From assembly GCA_036675475.1 (NCBI GenBank), contig JAKFEY010000040.1, forward strand, positions 48,505 through 112,504: 64,000 bases of DNA, given 5' to 3'. Position 1 is the stretch's first letter. Each line of letters starts with the position of its first letter. The stretch is from JALYRV01 sp036675475 (GTDB lineage Bacteria > Acidobacteriota > Vicinamibacteria > Vicinamibacterales > SCN-69-37). The position numbers were made by a program, and so were the translations under genes. The notes under the pieces were generated by a model. The model made no database searches. It saw only the letters and a list, made by a program, of their open reading frames with translations, and was not told where the DNA came from. Of the stretch, positions 32,939 to 40,797 are shown in pieces.

Positions 32939-33793
32939 ATGCGACACCTTCGCCGACCGGCCGCGCTCGTGCGCGCCACGGCCCTGACCGCCGCTGCCCT
33001 GCTGGTGCTGGCCGCGGCCGTCAGCGCCCAGGAGGCGCCGGCGCTGACCGCGCCGGTCAATGATTTCGCCAACGTGATCGACGCCGCCAGCGCGCGCGAC
33101 ATCGAGGCGCGCATCCGCGCGCTCGAGCGCGCCAGCGGCGACGCCGTCGTCGTGGCCACGGTCGACAGCTACGCGCCGTTCGGCAGCATCGATCAGATGG
33201 CCGTGAAGATGTTCGAGAACCGGGGCAGGGGCGTGGGCCAGCAGGCCGAGGACAACGGCGTCCTGATTCTCGTGGCGATCAAGGAACGGCAGGTGCGCAT
33301 CGAGGTGGGCTACGGCCTCGAGGAATACGTCACCGACGCGTTCTCGGGCCAGACCATTCGCGACGTCATCACGCCGCGGTTCAAGCGCGGCGAGATGGGC
33401 GCCGGGCTGCTCGAAGGCACCAACGCCATCGTCAACCGCATCGCGTCGCGCAAGGGCGTGGCGATTGAAGGCGCGGCCGAGCCCGCCTCGTCGCGGCGGC
33501 AGACGCAGTACGCGCCGCGCAGCGTCATCCGGCTGCTGCTGTTGTTCGTCATCATCTTCTTCTTCATCATCGGCAGCGGCCTGTCGGCCATTGCGCGCGG
33601 AGCGCGGCGGCGCCGGCGGCGCGGCCCGTGGAGCGGCTGGCACGGCGGCGTCGGCCCGTTTGGCGGCGGCAGCTTCGGCGGCGGATTCGGCGGGGGCTTC
33701 GGCGGGCGCGGCGGCGGAGGCGGCTTCGGCGGCGGATTTGGAGGCTTCGGCGGCGGCGGCAGCGGCGGCGGGGGGGCCTCGGGGGGATGGTAA
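32939..33793 (+). CDS. TPM-domain protein with signal peptide and glycine-rich tail
   Basis: This 284-residue exported protein has a signal peptide ending AVSAQ. Its TPM domain at about 35-165 shows the family pattern: VNDFANVIDAASARDIEARI, GDAVVVATVDSYAPFG, EDNGVLILVAIKERQVRIEV and GYGLEEYVTDAFSG. One transmembrane helix follows near residues 198-217 (VIRLLLLFVIIFFFIIGSGL). The tail is a glycine and phenylalanine repeat (FGGGFGGGFGG). TPM proteins occur in LemA operons and in thylakoids and mitochondria, with roles in photosystem repair or membrane stress; a phosphatase activity is reported for some members. It starts one base after the upstream gene and is followed by lemA. Confidence 0.88.
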   Translation: MRHLRRPAALVRATALTAAALLVLAAAVSAQEAPALTAPVNDFANVIDAASARDIEARIRALERASGDAVVVATVDSYAPFGSIDQMAVKMFENRGRGVGQQAEDNGVLILVAIKERQVRIEVGYGLEEYVTDAFSGQTIRDVITPRFKRGEMGAGLLEGTNAIVNRIASRKGVAIEGAAEPASSRRQTQYAPRSVIRLLLLFVIIFFFIIGSGLSAIARGARRRRRRGPWSGWHGGVGPFGGGSFGGGFGGGFGGRGGGGGFGGGFGGFGGGGSGGGGASGGW

Positions 33794-33794
33794 G

Positions 33795-33828
33795 GAATTC
33801 AGAGTTGGTGAGTTCAGAGTTAAGAATT
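33795..33828 (+). repeat. Post-stop heptamer repeat, GAGTTAA family, copy 2
   Basis: Units read GAATTCA, GAGTTGGT, GAGTTCA, GAGTTAA, GAATT. It starts one base after the TPM stop, and its last base begins the -10-like TACGAT before lemA. It matches 31 of 34 bases of the element at 12565-12598 in the opposite orientation. Confidence 0.85.
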
Positions 33829-33833
33829 ACGAT
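33828..33833 (+). promoter_or_regulatory. Predicted -10 box of a leaderless promoter for lemA
   Basis: TACGAT ends 6 bases before the ATG at 33840. The last base of the heptamer repeat forms its first base. No ribosome site is present. Confidence 0.4.
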
Positions 33834-33839
33834 CACACC

Positions 33840-34397
33840 ATGAGACGAGTCCTGTTACTAGCCGCGCTGCTGGCCGCCACTCCCGTGCTGTCGGGCTGTT
33901 CGTACAACCGGTTCACGACGCAGGAAGAAGCCATCAAGGCGCAGTTCTCGCAGGTCGAGAACCAGCTGCAGCGCCGCAACGACCTGATTCCGAATCTGGT
34001 CGAAAGCGTGAAGGGCTTTGCCGCGCAGGAGCGCGACGTCATCCAGTCGGTGACCGATGCCCGCGCGAAGATGGCGGGGGCCGGCACGCCGGAGCAGAAG
34101 ATTGCCGCGGCCAACGAAACGTCGAGCGCCCTCGCCCGCCTGCTGGTGGTCGTTGAGAATTACCCGCAGCTCAAGTCCGACGCGCGCTTCGCGCAGCTGA
34201 TGGACCAGCTCGAAGGCACGGAAAACCGCATCGCCGTCGAGCGCCAGCGCTACAACGAGCGCGTGCAGGAGTACAACACGGCGCGCAAGCGCTTTCCGTC
34301 GAACATGACGGCGAAGATTTTCGGCTTCGGCGAGTATCCCTACTGGGAAGTGCCGAAGGAAGCGCAGGCCGTGCCGCGCGTGGACTTTGGCCGATAA
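33840..34397 (+). CDS. lemA: LemA family lipoprotein
   Basis: This 185-residue protein has a lipoprotein signal with VLSGC (C20). The coiled helical LemA domain shows the expected EEAIKAQFSQVENQLQRRND, then LIPNLVESVKGFAAQERDVI, ETSSALARLLVVVENYPQLK and IAVERQRYNERVQEYNTARK. It ends with FGFGEYPYWEVPKEAQAVPR. LemA proteins form membrane-linked helical bundles that accompany TPM-domain proteins in many genomes. Here the two are adjacent with a heptamer repeat between them. The next gene starts inside the last codons (TTG 34387). Confidence 0.93.
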   Translation: MRRVLLLAALLAATPVLSGCSYNRFTTQEEAIKAQFSQVENQLQRRNDLIPNLVESVKGFAAQERDVIQSVTDARAKMAGAGTPEQKIAAANETSSALARLLVVVENYPQLKSDARFAQLMDQLEGTENRIAVERQRYNERVQEYNTARKRFPSNMTAKIFGFGEYPYWEVPKEAQAVPRVDFGR

Positions 34398-35928
34398 CAC
34401 GCGCATTCCGCCGGCGGTCCGCTGGATCGCCGGCGCGGTTCTCTTCCTTCTGCTCGCCACCGCCAACTCCGGCGGCTATCGCTACGGCGCTTCCGATCAG
34501 GCCTTCTACATTCCCGCCATCCGCAAGGCGATGGACGCGGCGCTGTTTCCGCGCGACAGCGCGATGCTCGCCGCGCAGGGGCACGTCATTCTGTGGGACG
34601 GCCTCGTCGCGGGCTTCGCCGGCCTGACAGGGCTGCCGCTCCCCTGGGTCTTCTTCCTGCTCTATGCGGCCGGCGTGATCGCGCTGTATGCCGCCGCCGT
34701 GCTCCTGGCGCGCGCGGCCGGCGTGTCGCGCTGGGGCACGGTCGCGCTGCTCGCGCTTCTGACGCTGCGCCACCGCATCGCGAAGACGGGCGTCAACACG
34801 CTCGAGGGCTACCTGCACCCCCGGATGATCGCGTTTGCCTTCGGCGTGTTCGCGATGGCGGCTTTCATGCGGCGACGGCCGGGATGGGCCATCGCGTCGC
34901 TGGCAGCCGCCGGAGCCGTGCATCCGACCACCGGCGTCTGGTTCGCGATGCTGCTGGGCGTCGCGGCATTCGTGGCCTGGCCGCGGTGGCGCATGCCGAT
35001 CGCCCTGCTCGAAATCGCCGCCGTCGCCGCCGCCGTGTGGGCCATCGCCGCCGGGCCGCTCGCCGCGCGGGCCGTGGTGATGGACGATGTCTGGCTGTCG
35101 GCGATCGCGACGAAAGATTATCTGTTCCCGCACGAGTGGCCGGTCTATGCGTGGCTGTTCAACTTCCTGCCGGTCGCGATCGTTGGATGGGCACTCATAC
35201 GCGGAAAAGCGCAGGACGCGTCGCCGGAGTTGCGGGGCCTTCTCGCGGGCGCGCTCGCGCTGGCCACGTTCTTCCTGGTGACCTTGCCGTTTGTCGCCAT
35301 GCGCTACGCGCTCGCCGTGCAGCTGCAGATCCCGCGCGTGTTCTGGCTCGTGGAACTTGTCGCGTTTCTGGTGATCGTGAAGAGCCTTGCCGGCGTGCAT
35401 GGCACGGTCTTCCTGCCGGGCGGAAGGGCGCCGAGTTTCACGTTGGCGCGGACTCTGGCCATCATCCTCGTGATCCTTTCGGCCGCCCGCGGCCTCACCG
35501 TCATCGTCGTCGAGAAAGACACGCAGCTGGTCACCATCGACATGCCGCAAGACGACTGGACGGATGCGATGGCGTGGCTGCGCGCGCAACCCGTGGACGT
35601 CCACGTGCTTGCCGATCCCGGGCATGCATGGCGCTATGGCTCCAGCGTGCGCGTCCCGGCGGAGCGCGACGTCTTTCACGAAGACGTCAAGGACGCCGCG
35701 CTGGCCATGTACGACCGCGACGTCGCCGCGCGCGTCGTCGAGCGCCGCGCGCTGACGAACGACTTCGCGTCGAAGTCCGCGGCGGAGCTCATGACGCTCG
35801 GCCGCGCGCACGATCTCGACTATCTCGTCACCGACCAGCGATACGATCTGCCGCTCGCGTACGAGAACGCGACGTTCCGGATCTACGCTCTGAGCGCTGA
35901 GCCGCGAGTCGCCCGCCGTGAGCCATGA
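34387..35928 (+). CDS. Polytopic membrane protein, glycosyltransferase-like
   Basis: This 513-residue protein has about 10 transmembrane helices over residues 12-370. A soluble C-terminal domain of about 140 residues follows (TDAMAWLRAQPVDVHVLADP, and DYLVTDQRYDLPLAYENATF). The first loop after helix 1 carries YRYGASDQAFYIPAIRKAMD, with an aspartate like the acidic loop of membrane C-type glycosyltransferases or DUF6798-type proteins. Family assignment is tentative. TTG 34387 overlaps lemA by 11 bases, so it is probably translationally coupled to it. Substrate, if a transferase, would be a lipid-linked sugar, but no partner confirms this. Confidence 0.6.
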   Translation: MADNTRIPPAVRWIAGAVLFLLLATANSGGYRYGASDQAFYIPAIRKAMDAALFPRDSAMLAAQGHVILWDGLVAGFAGLTGLPLPWVFFLLYAAGVIALYAAAVLLARAAGVSRWGTVALLALLTLRHRIAKTGVNTLEGYLHPRMIAFAFGVFAMAAFMRRRPGWAIASLAAAGAVHPTTGVWFAMLLGVAAFVAWPRWRMPIALLEIAAVAAAVWAIAAGPLAARAVVMDDVWLSAIATKDYLFPHEWPVYAWLFNFLPVAIVGWALIRGKAQDASPELRGLLAGALALATFFLVTLPFVAMRYALAVQLQIPRVFWLVELVAFLVIVKSLAGVHGTVFLPGGRAPSFTLARTLAIILVILSAARGLTVIVVEKDTQLVTIDMPQDDWTDAMAWLRAQPVDVHVLADPGHAWRYGSSVRVPAERDVFHEDVKDAALAMYDRDVAARVVERRALTNDFASKSAAELMTLGRAHDLDYLVTDQRYDLPLAYENATFRIYALSAEPRVARREP

Positions 35929-36925
35929 GCCGATGCGCCCGTACGTAGCCCCGCGCTGGCTTCGCAACGGCCACCTGATGACGATCTACGCGTGGGGACG
36001 TCCGCGCGCGCTCGCCGGCCTGCCGGCGCCGGAGAGGCGTCCGTTCCGCACCGCGGAGGACACCACGGTGGTCGCGGCCTGCCACTGGCAGCCGAAACCT
36101 GCCGAACGCACGACGCTGCTGCTGCTGCACGGCCTCGAAGGTTCCAGCGACGCGCATTACATGCGCGGCATCGCGCACAAAGCCTGGCGCGCCGGCCTGA
36201 ACATCGTCCGCCTCAACCAGCGCAACTGCGGCGGCACGGAGCATCTGACGCCGGGACTCTACCACTCGGGATTGACGACGGATCCGCGCGCGGTGGTGCG
36301 CGAACTGATCGATCGCGACGGCCTGCGGGCCATCGTGCTTGCCGGTTATTCGATGGGCGGCAACGTGCTGCTGCGGCTCGCGGGCGAGTTCGGCGACCAT
36401 GCGCCGCCGCAGGTGAAAGGCGTGGCGGCGGTGAGTCCGGTCATCGATCTGGAAGCGTGCGTGTCGGCGATCGAGCAGCGCGCCAACTGGATCTATCAGT
36501 GGAACTTCATGCGCAACCTCCGCGCGCGCATGCTGCGCAAGGCGCAGGTCTTCCCCGGCGCGTTCGACCTCACGAAGCTGCCGGGCGTGCGCACCATCCG
36601 CGGCTTCGACGACACCTACACGGCGCCGCACCACGGCTTCGGCGACGCCGCGAACTATTACTTCCAGGCGAGCGCGCTGCGGCTGATGGACCGCATTCGC
36701 ATGCCCACGCTCATCATCAGCGCGGCCGACGACCCCTTCGTGCCTCGCGAGATTTTCGATGCGCCGGACGTCCGCGACAACCCGCACATTCGTGTCGAGA
36801 TCCCGCCGCACGGCGGCCACTGCGCCTTCATCAGCGAACCCTGCGCGGACGACGATGGGTACTGGGCGGAGGCGGCGGTGGTGGACTTCGCGCGGGGCGC
36901 GGGAACTATTCGATTCAAACTATAG
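35918..36925 (+). CDS. YheT-family alpha/beta hydrolase
   Basis: The 335-residue enzyme has the YheT pattern: PRWLRNGHLMTIYAWGRP near the N-terminus, LLLHGLEGSSDAHYMRGIAH for the oxyanion hole, and the nucleophile serine in AGYSMGGNVLLRLAGE. The aspartate and histidine are expected in SAADDPFVPRE and IPPHGGHCAF. Members are probable esterases or short-chain lipid hydrolases of the cytoplasm. GTG 35918 overlaps the upstream stop; ATG 35933 is an alternative within the same frame and would remove five residues. A PadR gene follows after 15 bases. Confidence 0.85.
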   Translation: MSHEPMRPYVAPRWLRNGHLMTIYAWGRPRALAGLPAPERRPFRTAEDTTVVAACHWQPKPAERTTLLLLHGLEGSSDAHYMRGIAHKAWRAGLNIVRLNQRNCGGTEHLTPGLYHSGLTTDPRAVVRELIDRDGLRAIVLAGYSMGGNVLLRLAGEFGDHAPPQVKGVAAVSPVIDLEACVSAIEQRANWIYQWNFMRNLRARMLRKAQVFPGAFDLTKLPGVRTIRGFDDTYTAPHHGFGDAANYYFQASALRLMDRIRMPTLIISAADDPFVPREIFDAPDVRDNPHIRVEIPPHGGHCAFISEPCADDDGYWAEAAVVDFARGAGTIRFKL

Positions 36926-36940
36926 TCTAAGACGCAGACG

Positions 36941-37303
36941 ATGCGCGGACGCACCCGTGACCCGGCCGAGCGGATCCCGCTCAAACACGCGACGTACCAG
37001 GTGCTGCTCGTCCTCGGCGACAGCGCGCCCATGCACGGCTACGCCATCATGCAGGCGGTGGCGGCCATGACCGACGGCCGCGAGGCGATCCTGCCCGGCA
37101 CGCTCTACGCCGCGCTCGCGCGAATGGTGGACGAAGGCCTGATCACCGAATCGACGCCGACGCGCGATGCGAGCGGCGGGCCGCCGCGGCGGTATTACCA
37201 GCGCACCCGCTTCGGCCGCGCGGTCGCGCGCGCGGAATCCGAACGGCTGCGGGCCCTCCTCGATGTAGCCCGCGCGCAGAACATGTTCGGAGGCCGGAAG
37301 TGA
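36941..37303 (+). CDS. PadR-family transcriptional regulator
   Basis: This 120-residue winged-helix repressor has the PadR core: ATYQVLLVLGDSAPMHGYAI, then LPGTLYAALARMVDEGLITE and PPRRYYQRTRFGRAVARAES. The C-terminal helix should dimerise. PadR genes directly ahead of ADOP permeases are a recurring Acidobacteria pair. The permease start GTG 37300 overlaps this stop (GTGA). An ACTATAGT palindrome lies at 36919-36926, inside the end of the hydrolase gene and 15 bases upstream of the ATG, a plausible autoregulatory site. The inducer is unknown. Confidence 0.9.
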   Translation: MRGRTRDPAERIPLKHATYQVLLVLGDSAPMHGYAIMQAVAAMTDGREAILPGTLYAALARMVDEGLITESTPTRDASGGPPRRYYQRTRFGRAVARAESERLRALLDVARAQNMFGGRK

Positions 37304-40020
37304 CCCGCCTCTACCGGCTTGCGCTGCGCGCCTTTCCCCGCCGCCACCGCGATCTCTATGGCGCGGAGATGATCGATGCCGTCGATCGCGAGCTCGCCGC
37401 CCGCGCCGGGCAGGCCCGCCTGGCCTACGGCCTTGCGGCCTGCCTGAATGCGATCCGCACGGGACTCGCCGAGCGGCGGCGCCAGCGCCGGATCCATAAC
37501 GGTCCGGCGTTCTCCGCGCTCGATTTCACGCTGGCCTGGCGCATGCTGCGCCGCTATCCGGGCCTCAGCCTCGTCAGCGTGCTCGGGATGTCGGTCGGGA
37601 TCACGATCGCCGCCGGCGCCTTCACCATTGTCTCGATGTTGATGGGCACGACGCTGCCGCTGCCCGAAAGTGATCGCCTGGTCTCGCTCCTGAACCGGGA
37701 CGTCTCGACGAACAATCGCGAGTTGCGCCTGCTCTACGACCTCGAGACGTGGCGCGCCGCCAGGTCCCTCGAGGACTTCAGCATGTCGCGCACCGTCCAG
37801 CGCAACCTGATCGCCGGCGGCCGGGCGCCGGAGGTCGTGCTGGTCGCGGAGATCTCGGCGTCGGCGTTCCGCGCGGCCCGCGTCGCGGCCTCTCGTGGCC
37901 GGACGCTGCTGCCGGACGACGAGCGCGCAGGCGCGCCCGATGTGATGGTGATCGGCCACGACGAGTGGGTCCGCCGCTTCGGCGCCGATCCGGACGTCGT
38001 GGGGCAATCGGTGCAGCTCGGTCCTGCGGCCTACACCATCGTCGGCGTGATGCCGGAAGGGTTCGCCTTCCCGACGTACCACAGCTTCTGGATTCCGTGG
38101 CGTCTCGATGCCGCCGCCTATGCGCCGCGCAGCGGTCCCGGCATCAACGTGTTCGGGCGGCTCGCGCCCGGGGCCACGCTCGAGAGCGCGCGCGCGGAGC
38201 TGACGGCGATCGGCCGCGGTCTGGCGGCCGCGTCGCCGGCGACCCACGAGCACCTTCGCCCGCAGGTGCTCCCGTACGCTCACGCCTTCAGCGACATGGA
38301 CGATCCGGACAACGCGCTCGCGCTCTACGCCATCGAGATCACGATCGTCCTGTTGCTGGTCCTCATCTGCGTCAATGTCGCCATTCTCGTCTACGCGCGG
38401 ACCGCGACGCGGCAAGGCGAGATCGCGCTGCGAGGGGCGCTTGGCGCGAGCCGGCGCCGCATCGTGTCGCAGCTGTTCGTTGAGGCGTTGATGCTGGCCG
38501 GCTTGTCGGCGGTGATCGGTATCGGACTCACGTCCGTCGCGCTGCGTCAGCTCGAAGGCGCGATGCTCGCGATGATCGGCCGCTGGCCTTTCTGGTTCTC
38601 CCTGGAGCTGCCAGCCACGACCGTGATCTACGTCGTCGGGCTGACACTCCTGGCGGCGGCCATCGTCGGCGTGGCGCCGGCGCTCAAGGCGACCGGCCGC
38701 CAGGTGCACACGCGGCTGCAAACGCTGTCGCCCGGCCGCGGATCGCGCATGCAGATGGGGCGGCTGTGGACGGCGCTGATCGTGGCGCAGGTCGCGGTCA
38801 CCGTGGCGACCCTGCCGATGGCGATGTACTTTGCGTGGAGCTCCCTGCGCCTCCAGTCCGGCGGAGGCTACGCCACCGCCGAGTTTCTCAACGCGAGCCT
38901 CTCGCTCGACCGCACGGGTGTCCCGCCGACCGAGGCGGGTGAAAGGGCCTTCACCGCGCGGTATGCCGGCGCGCTCGCGGAAATCGAACGCCGTTTGCAC
39001 GACGACTTCCGCGTGCGTGAGGTGACATTCTCGATGGTGAGTCCCGGCCGCGAGCTCGCCGTGGTGCTCGAGGCTGACGGCGTGCCCGTGCCCCTCGATG
39101 CCGTCAACTACAACATCGTCGAGGGCACCAAACGCGGCACGCTGGCGCGATTCAATCGCGTCGCACCCAATTTCTTCTCGGCGTTCGACGTGCCGGTGAC
39201 CATCGGGCGCGGCCTGACCGCGTCGGATGCATCCGCCGACGCCGCCGGCGCGACGCCCGCGGTGCTCGTCAGCCGCACGCTCGTCGACGAGGTCTTTGGC
39301 GGCGCGAATCCGCTCGGCCGGCGGATCAAGTACGTCGGCCGGAGCCGTGAGGCGCCGGCGCGGCATGTCGTGCTCGAGCGCTGGTATGAGATCGTTGGCG
39401 TGGTGCCCGACTTCCCCGTGCCGGGATCGTTCGACGATGAGTCGGAAGGCCGCGTCTATCACGCCGCCGCCGCCGGCGGCCTGTATCCCGCCAGCATCAA
39501 CGTGCGCGTGCGCGCAGGCGATCCGGCGATGCTTGCCGATCCCCTGCGCGCCCTCAGCGCGTCGATCGATCCGGACGTGCAGCTGCTCGACGTCTCCACC
39601 GCCGACATCGCGTTCACACAGGAGCAGGGCATGATGCGGCTGATTGGCGTGAGTCTCGCGCTCGTGATCCTGAGCGTGATCCTGCTCTCGTCGGCCGGCA
39701 TCTACTCCCTGATGTCGTTCACGGTGGCGCGGCGGCGGCGCGAAATCGGGATTCGCGTGGCGCTGGGCGCGGATCGCAACCGGATCCTTGCCGGCATCTT
39801 CTCGCGCGTGCTGGCCCAGCTGGGCGCCGGCGCGCTCCTCGGCTTGATCGCCGCGGCCGGCCTGGAGCAGGTCCTCGAGGGGGACATGGTGCGGAACTAC
39901 CGCGCGATGCTGCTGCCGCTCGCCGTCCTGCTGTTGATGACGATCGCCGTAATCGCGGCGGTCGGGCCGGCGCGGCAGGGCCTGCGCATCCAGCCGATCG
40001 AAGCCCTGCGCGACGAGTAG
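37300..40020 (+). CDS. ADOP-family duplicated ABC permease with cytoplasmic N-terminus
   Basis: This 906-residue permease has the ADOP plan plus an 80-residue N-terminal cytoplasmic region (LYRLALRAFPRRHRDLYGAE) found in PadR-linked members. The first MacB-type unit starts LAWRMLRRYPGLSLVSVLGM. An FtsX domain follows with TRQGEIALRGALGASRRRIV. The second unit ends VARRRREIGIRVALGADRNR and RQGLRIQPIEALRDE. Eight transmembrane helices are expected. It is coupled to the PadR gene by a 4-base overlap, so the repressor probably controls it. It has no adjacent ATPase, as typical for orphan ADOPs. Confidence 0.9.
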   Translation: MTRLYRLALRAFPRRHRDLYGAEMIDAVDRELAARAGQARLAYGLAACLNAIRTGLAERRRQRRIHNGPAFSALDFTLAWRMLRRYPGLSLVSVLGMSVGITIAAGAFTIVSMLMGTTLPLPESDRLVSLLNRDVSTNNRELRLLYDLETWRAARSLEDFSMSRTVQRNLIAGGRAPEVVLVAEISASAFRAARVAASRGRTLLPDDERAGAPDVMVIGHDEWVRRFGADPDVVGQSVQLGPAAYTIVGVMPEGFAFPTYHSFWIPWRLDAAAYAPRSGPGINVFGRLAPGATLESARAELTAIGRGLAAASPATHEHLRPQVLPYAHAFSDMDDPDNALALYAIEITIVLLLVLICVNVAILVYARTATRQGEIALRGALGASRRRIVSQLFVEALMLAGLSAVIGIGLTSVALRQLEGAMLAMIGRWPFWFSLELPATTVIYVVGLTLLAAAIVGVAPALKATGRQVHTRLQTLSPGRGSRMQMGRLWTALIVAQVAVTVATLPMAMYFAWSSLRLQSGGGYATAEFLNASLSLDRTGVPPTEAGERAFTARYAGALAEIERRLHDDFRVREVTFSMVSPGRELAVVLEADGVPVPLDAVNYNIVEGTKRGTLARFNRVAPNFFSAFDVPVTIGRGLTASDASADAAGATPAVLVSRTLVDEVFGGANPLGRRIKYVGRSREAPARHVVLERWYEIVGVVPDFPVPGSFDDESEGRVYHAAAAGGLYPASINVRVRAGDPAMLADPLRALSASIDPDVQLLDVSTADIAFTQEQGMMRLIGVSLALVILSVILLSSAGIYSLMSFTVARRRREIGIRVALGADRNRILAGIFSRVLAQLGAGALLGLIAAAGLEQVLEGDMVRNYRAMLLPLAVLLLMTIAVIAAVGPARQGLRIQPIEALRDE

Positions 40021-40031
40021 GGCGGCCGCCG

Positions 40032-40730
40032 TTAGAGCAAGGCGCGCAGCTGCTTCGCGAAGGCCGGACCCTTGCCCGATTCTTCGTGCTTGAAGAACAC
40101 GTAGACCTCGCCTGACTGCGAGGCGGCGCGGACCTTCTCAGCCCACTGCGCGATGTCGGCGTCCTGATAGCCCTCGTCGCGAAGTCGAAAATACGAAAAG
40201 GCGGCGGTCTGCATGACAGGCGTGGAGATTTTGTCGCTGTCGGCGATGCACAGCGCCGCGCCGCGAGCACGCAACGCAGAAAGCACGTCCTCGTCGAACC
40301 ACGACTCGTGGCGGAATTCGAAGGCCGCCTTCGCGGTGTCGGGCAGCTCGTCGAGAAACGCCTCGAGGCGCGGCAGATCCTTCTTCAGGTTCGGCGGCAG
40401 TTGAAACAGCAGCGGGCCGAGCCGGCCTTCGAGCCCAGACGCGAGCCGCACGAACACGGCCAGGGTGTCGCCGAAGTCTTTCAGGCGCTTTTCATGCGTG
40501 ATGCGCTTGGGCGCCTTCAACACGAACCGGAAGTCGTCCGGCACCGCGGCCGTCCAGCCGTCGATGTTCTTCGCATTCGGCATGCGATAGAAGGTGTAGT
40601 TGATCTCGACGGCGTCAAACTGCTGCCCGTAGAAGGCCAGCATGTCGGCCGGTTTCATCTTCTCGGGATAGAACGATCCCTTCCACTCGGGATAGTTGTA
40701 GCCGGACGTGCCAATCCAGATGCGCGGCAT
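40032..40730 (-). CDS. DUF72 (YecE-like) protein
   Basis: This 232-residue protein has a TIM-barrel-like DUF72 fold. Features are IWIGTSGYNYPEWKGSFYPE near the N-terminus, FDAVEINYTFYRMPN, FVLKAPKRITHEKRL, LLFQLPPNLKKDLPRLEAFL, AFEFRHESWFDEDV and YFRLRDEGYQD. Function is unknown. Such proteins are cytoplasmic and common in DNA-repair-like or central metabolism neighbourhoods. ATG 40730 is chosen because upstream residues do not match the family. It converges with the upstream ADOP gene (11-base gap) and is divergent from the downstream one, across a 67-base region containing a palindrome. Confidence 0.9.
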   Translation of the reverse strand: MPRIWIGTSGYNYPEWKGSFYPEKMKPADMLAFYGQQFDAVEINYTFYRMPNAKNIDGWTAAVPDDFRFVLKAPKRITHEKRLKDFGDTLAVFVRLASGLEGRLGPLLFQLPPNLKKDLPRLEAFLDELPDTAKAAFEFRHESWFDEDVLSALRARGAALCIADSDKISTPVMQTAAFSYFRLRDEGYQDADIAQWAEKVRAASQSGEVYVFFKHEESGKGPAFAKQLRALL

Positions 40731-40752
40731 AGCGGCGATAGCATAGCGCGAG

Positions 40753-40768
40753 TGTCCGGAGCCGGACA
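40753..40768. promoter_or_regulatory. Palindromic candidate operator between DUF72 and ADOP genes
   Basis: TGTCCGG and CCGGACA form perfect 7-base arms around AG in a divergent intergenic region. The position fits a dimeric regulator controlling both genes. Arms and spacer are typical of operator half-sites; the protein is unknown. Confidence 0.45.
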
Positions 40769-40785
40769 TCGCATCGCCGCGATGG

Positions 40786-40791
40786 TATAAG
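40786..40791 (+). promoter_or_regulatory. Predicted -10 box for the ADOP gene at 40798
   Basis: TATAAG ends 6 bases before the ATG at 40798, with no ribosome site. It deviates from TANNNT in its last base, but the spacing matches that of other predicted leaderless genes. Confidence 0.35.
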
Positions 40792-40797
40792 CGTGCC

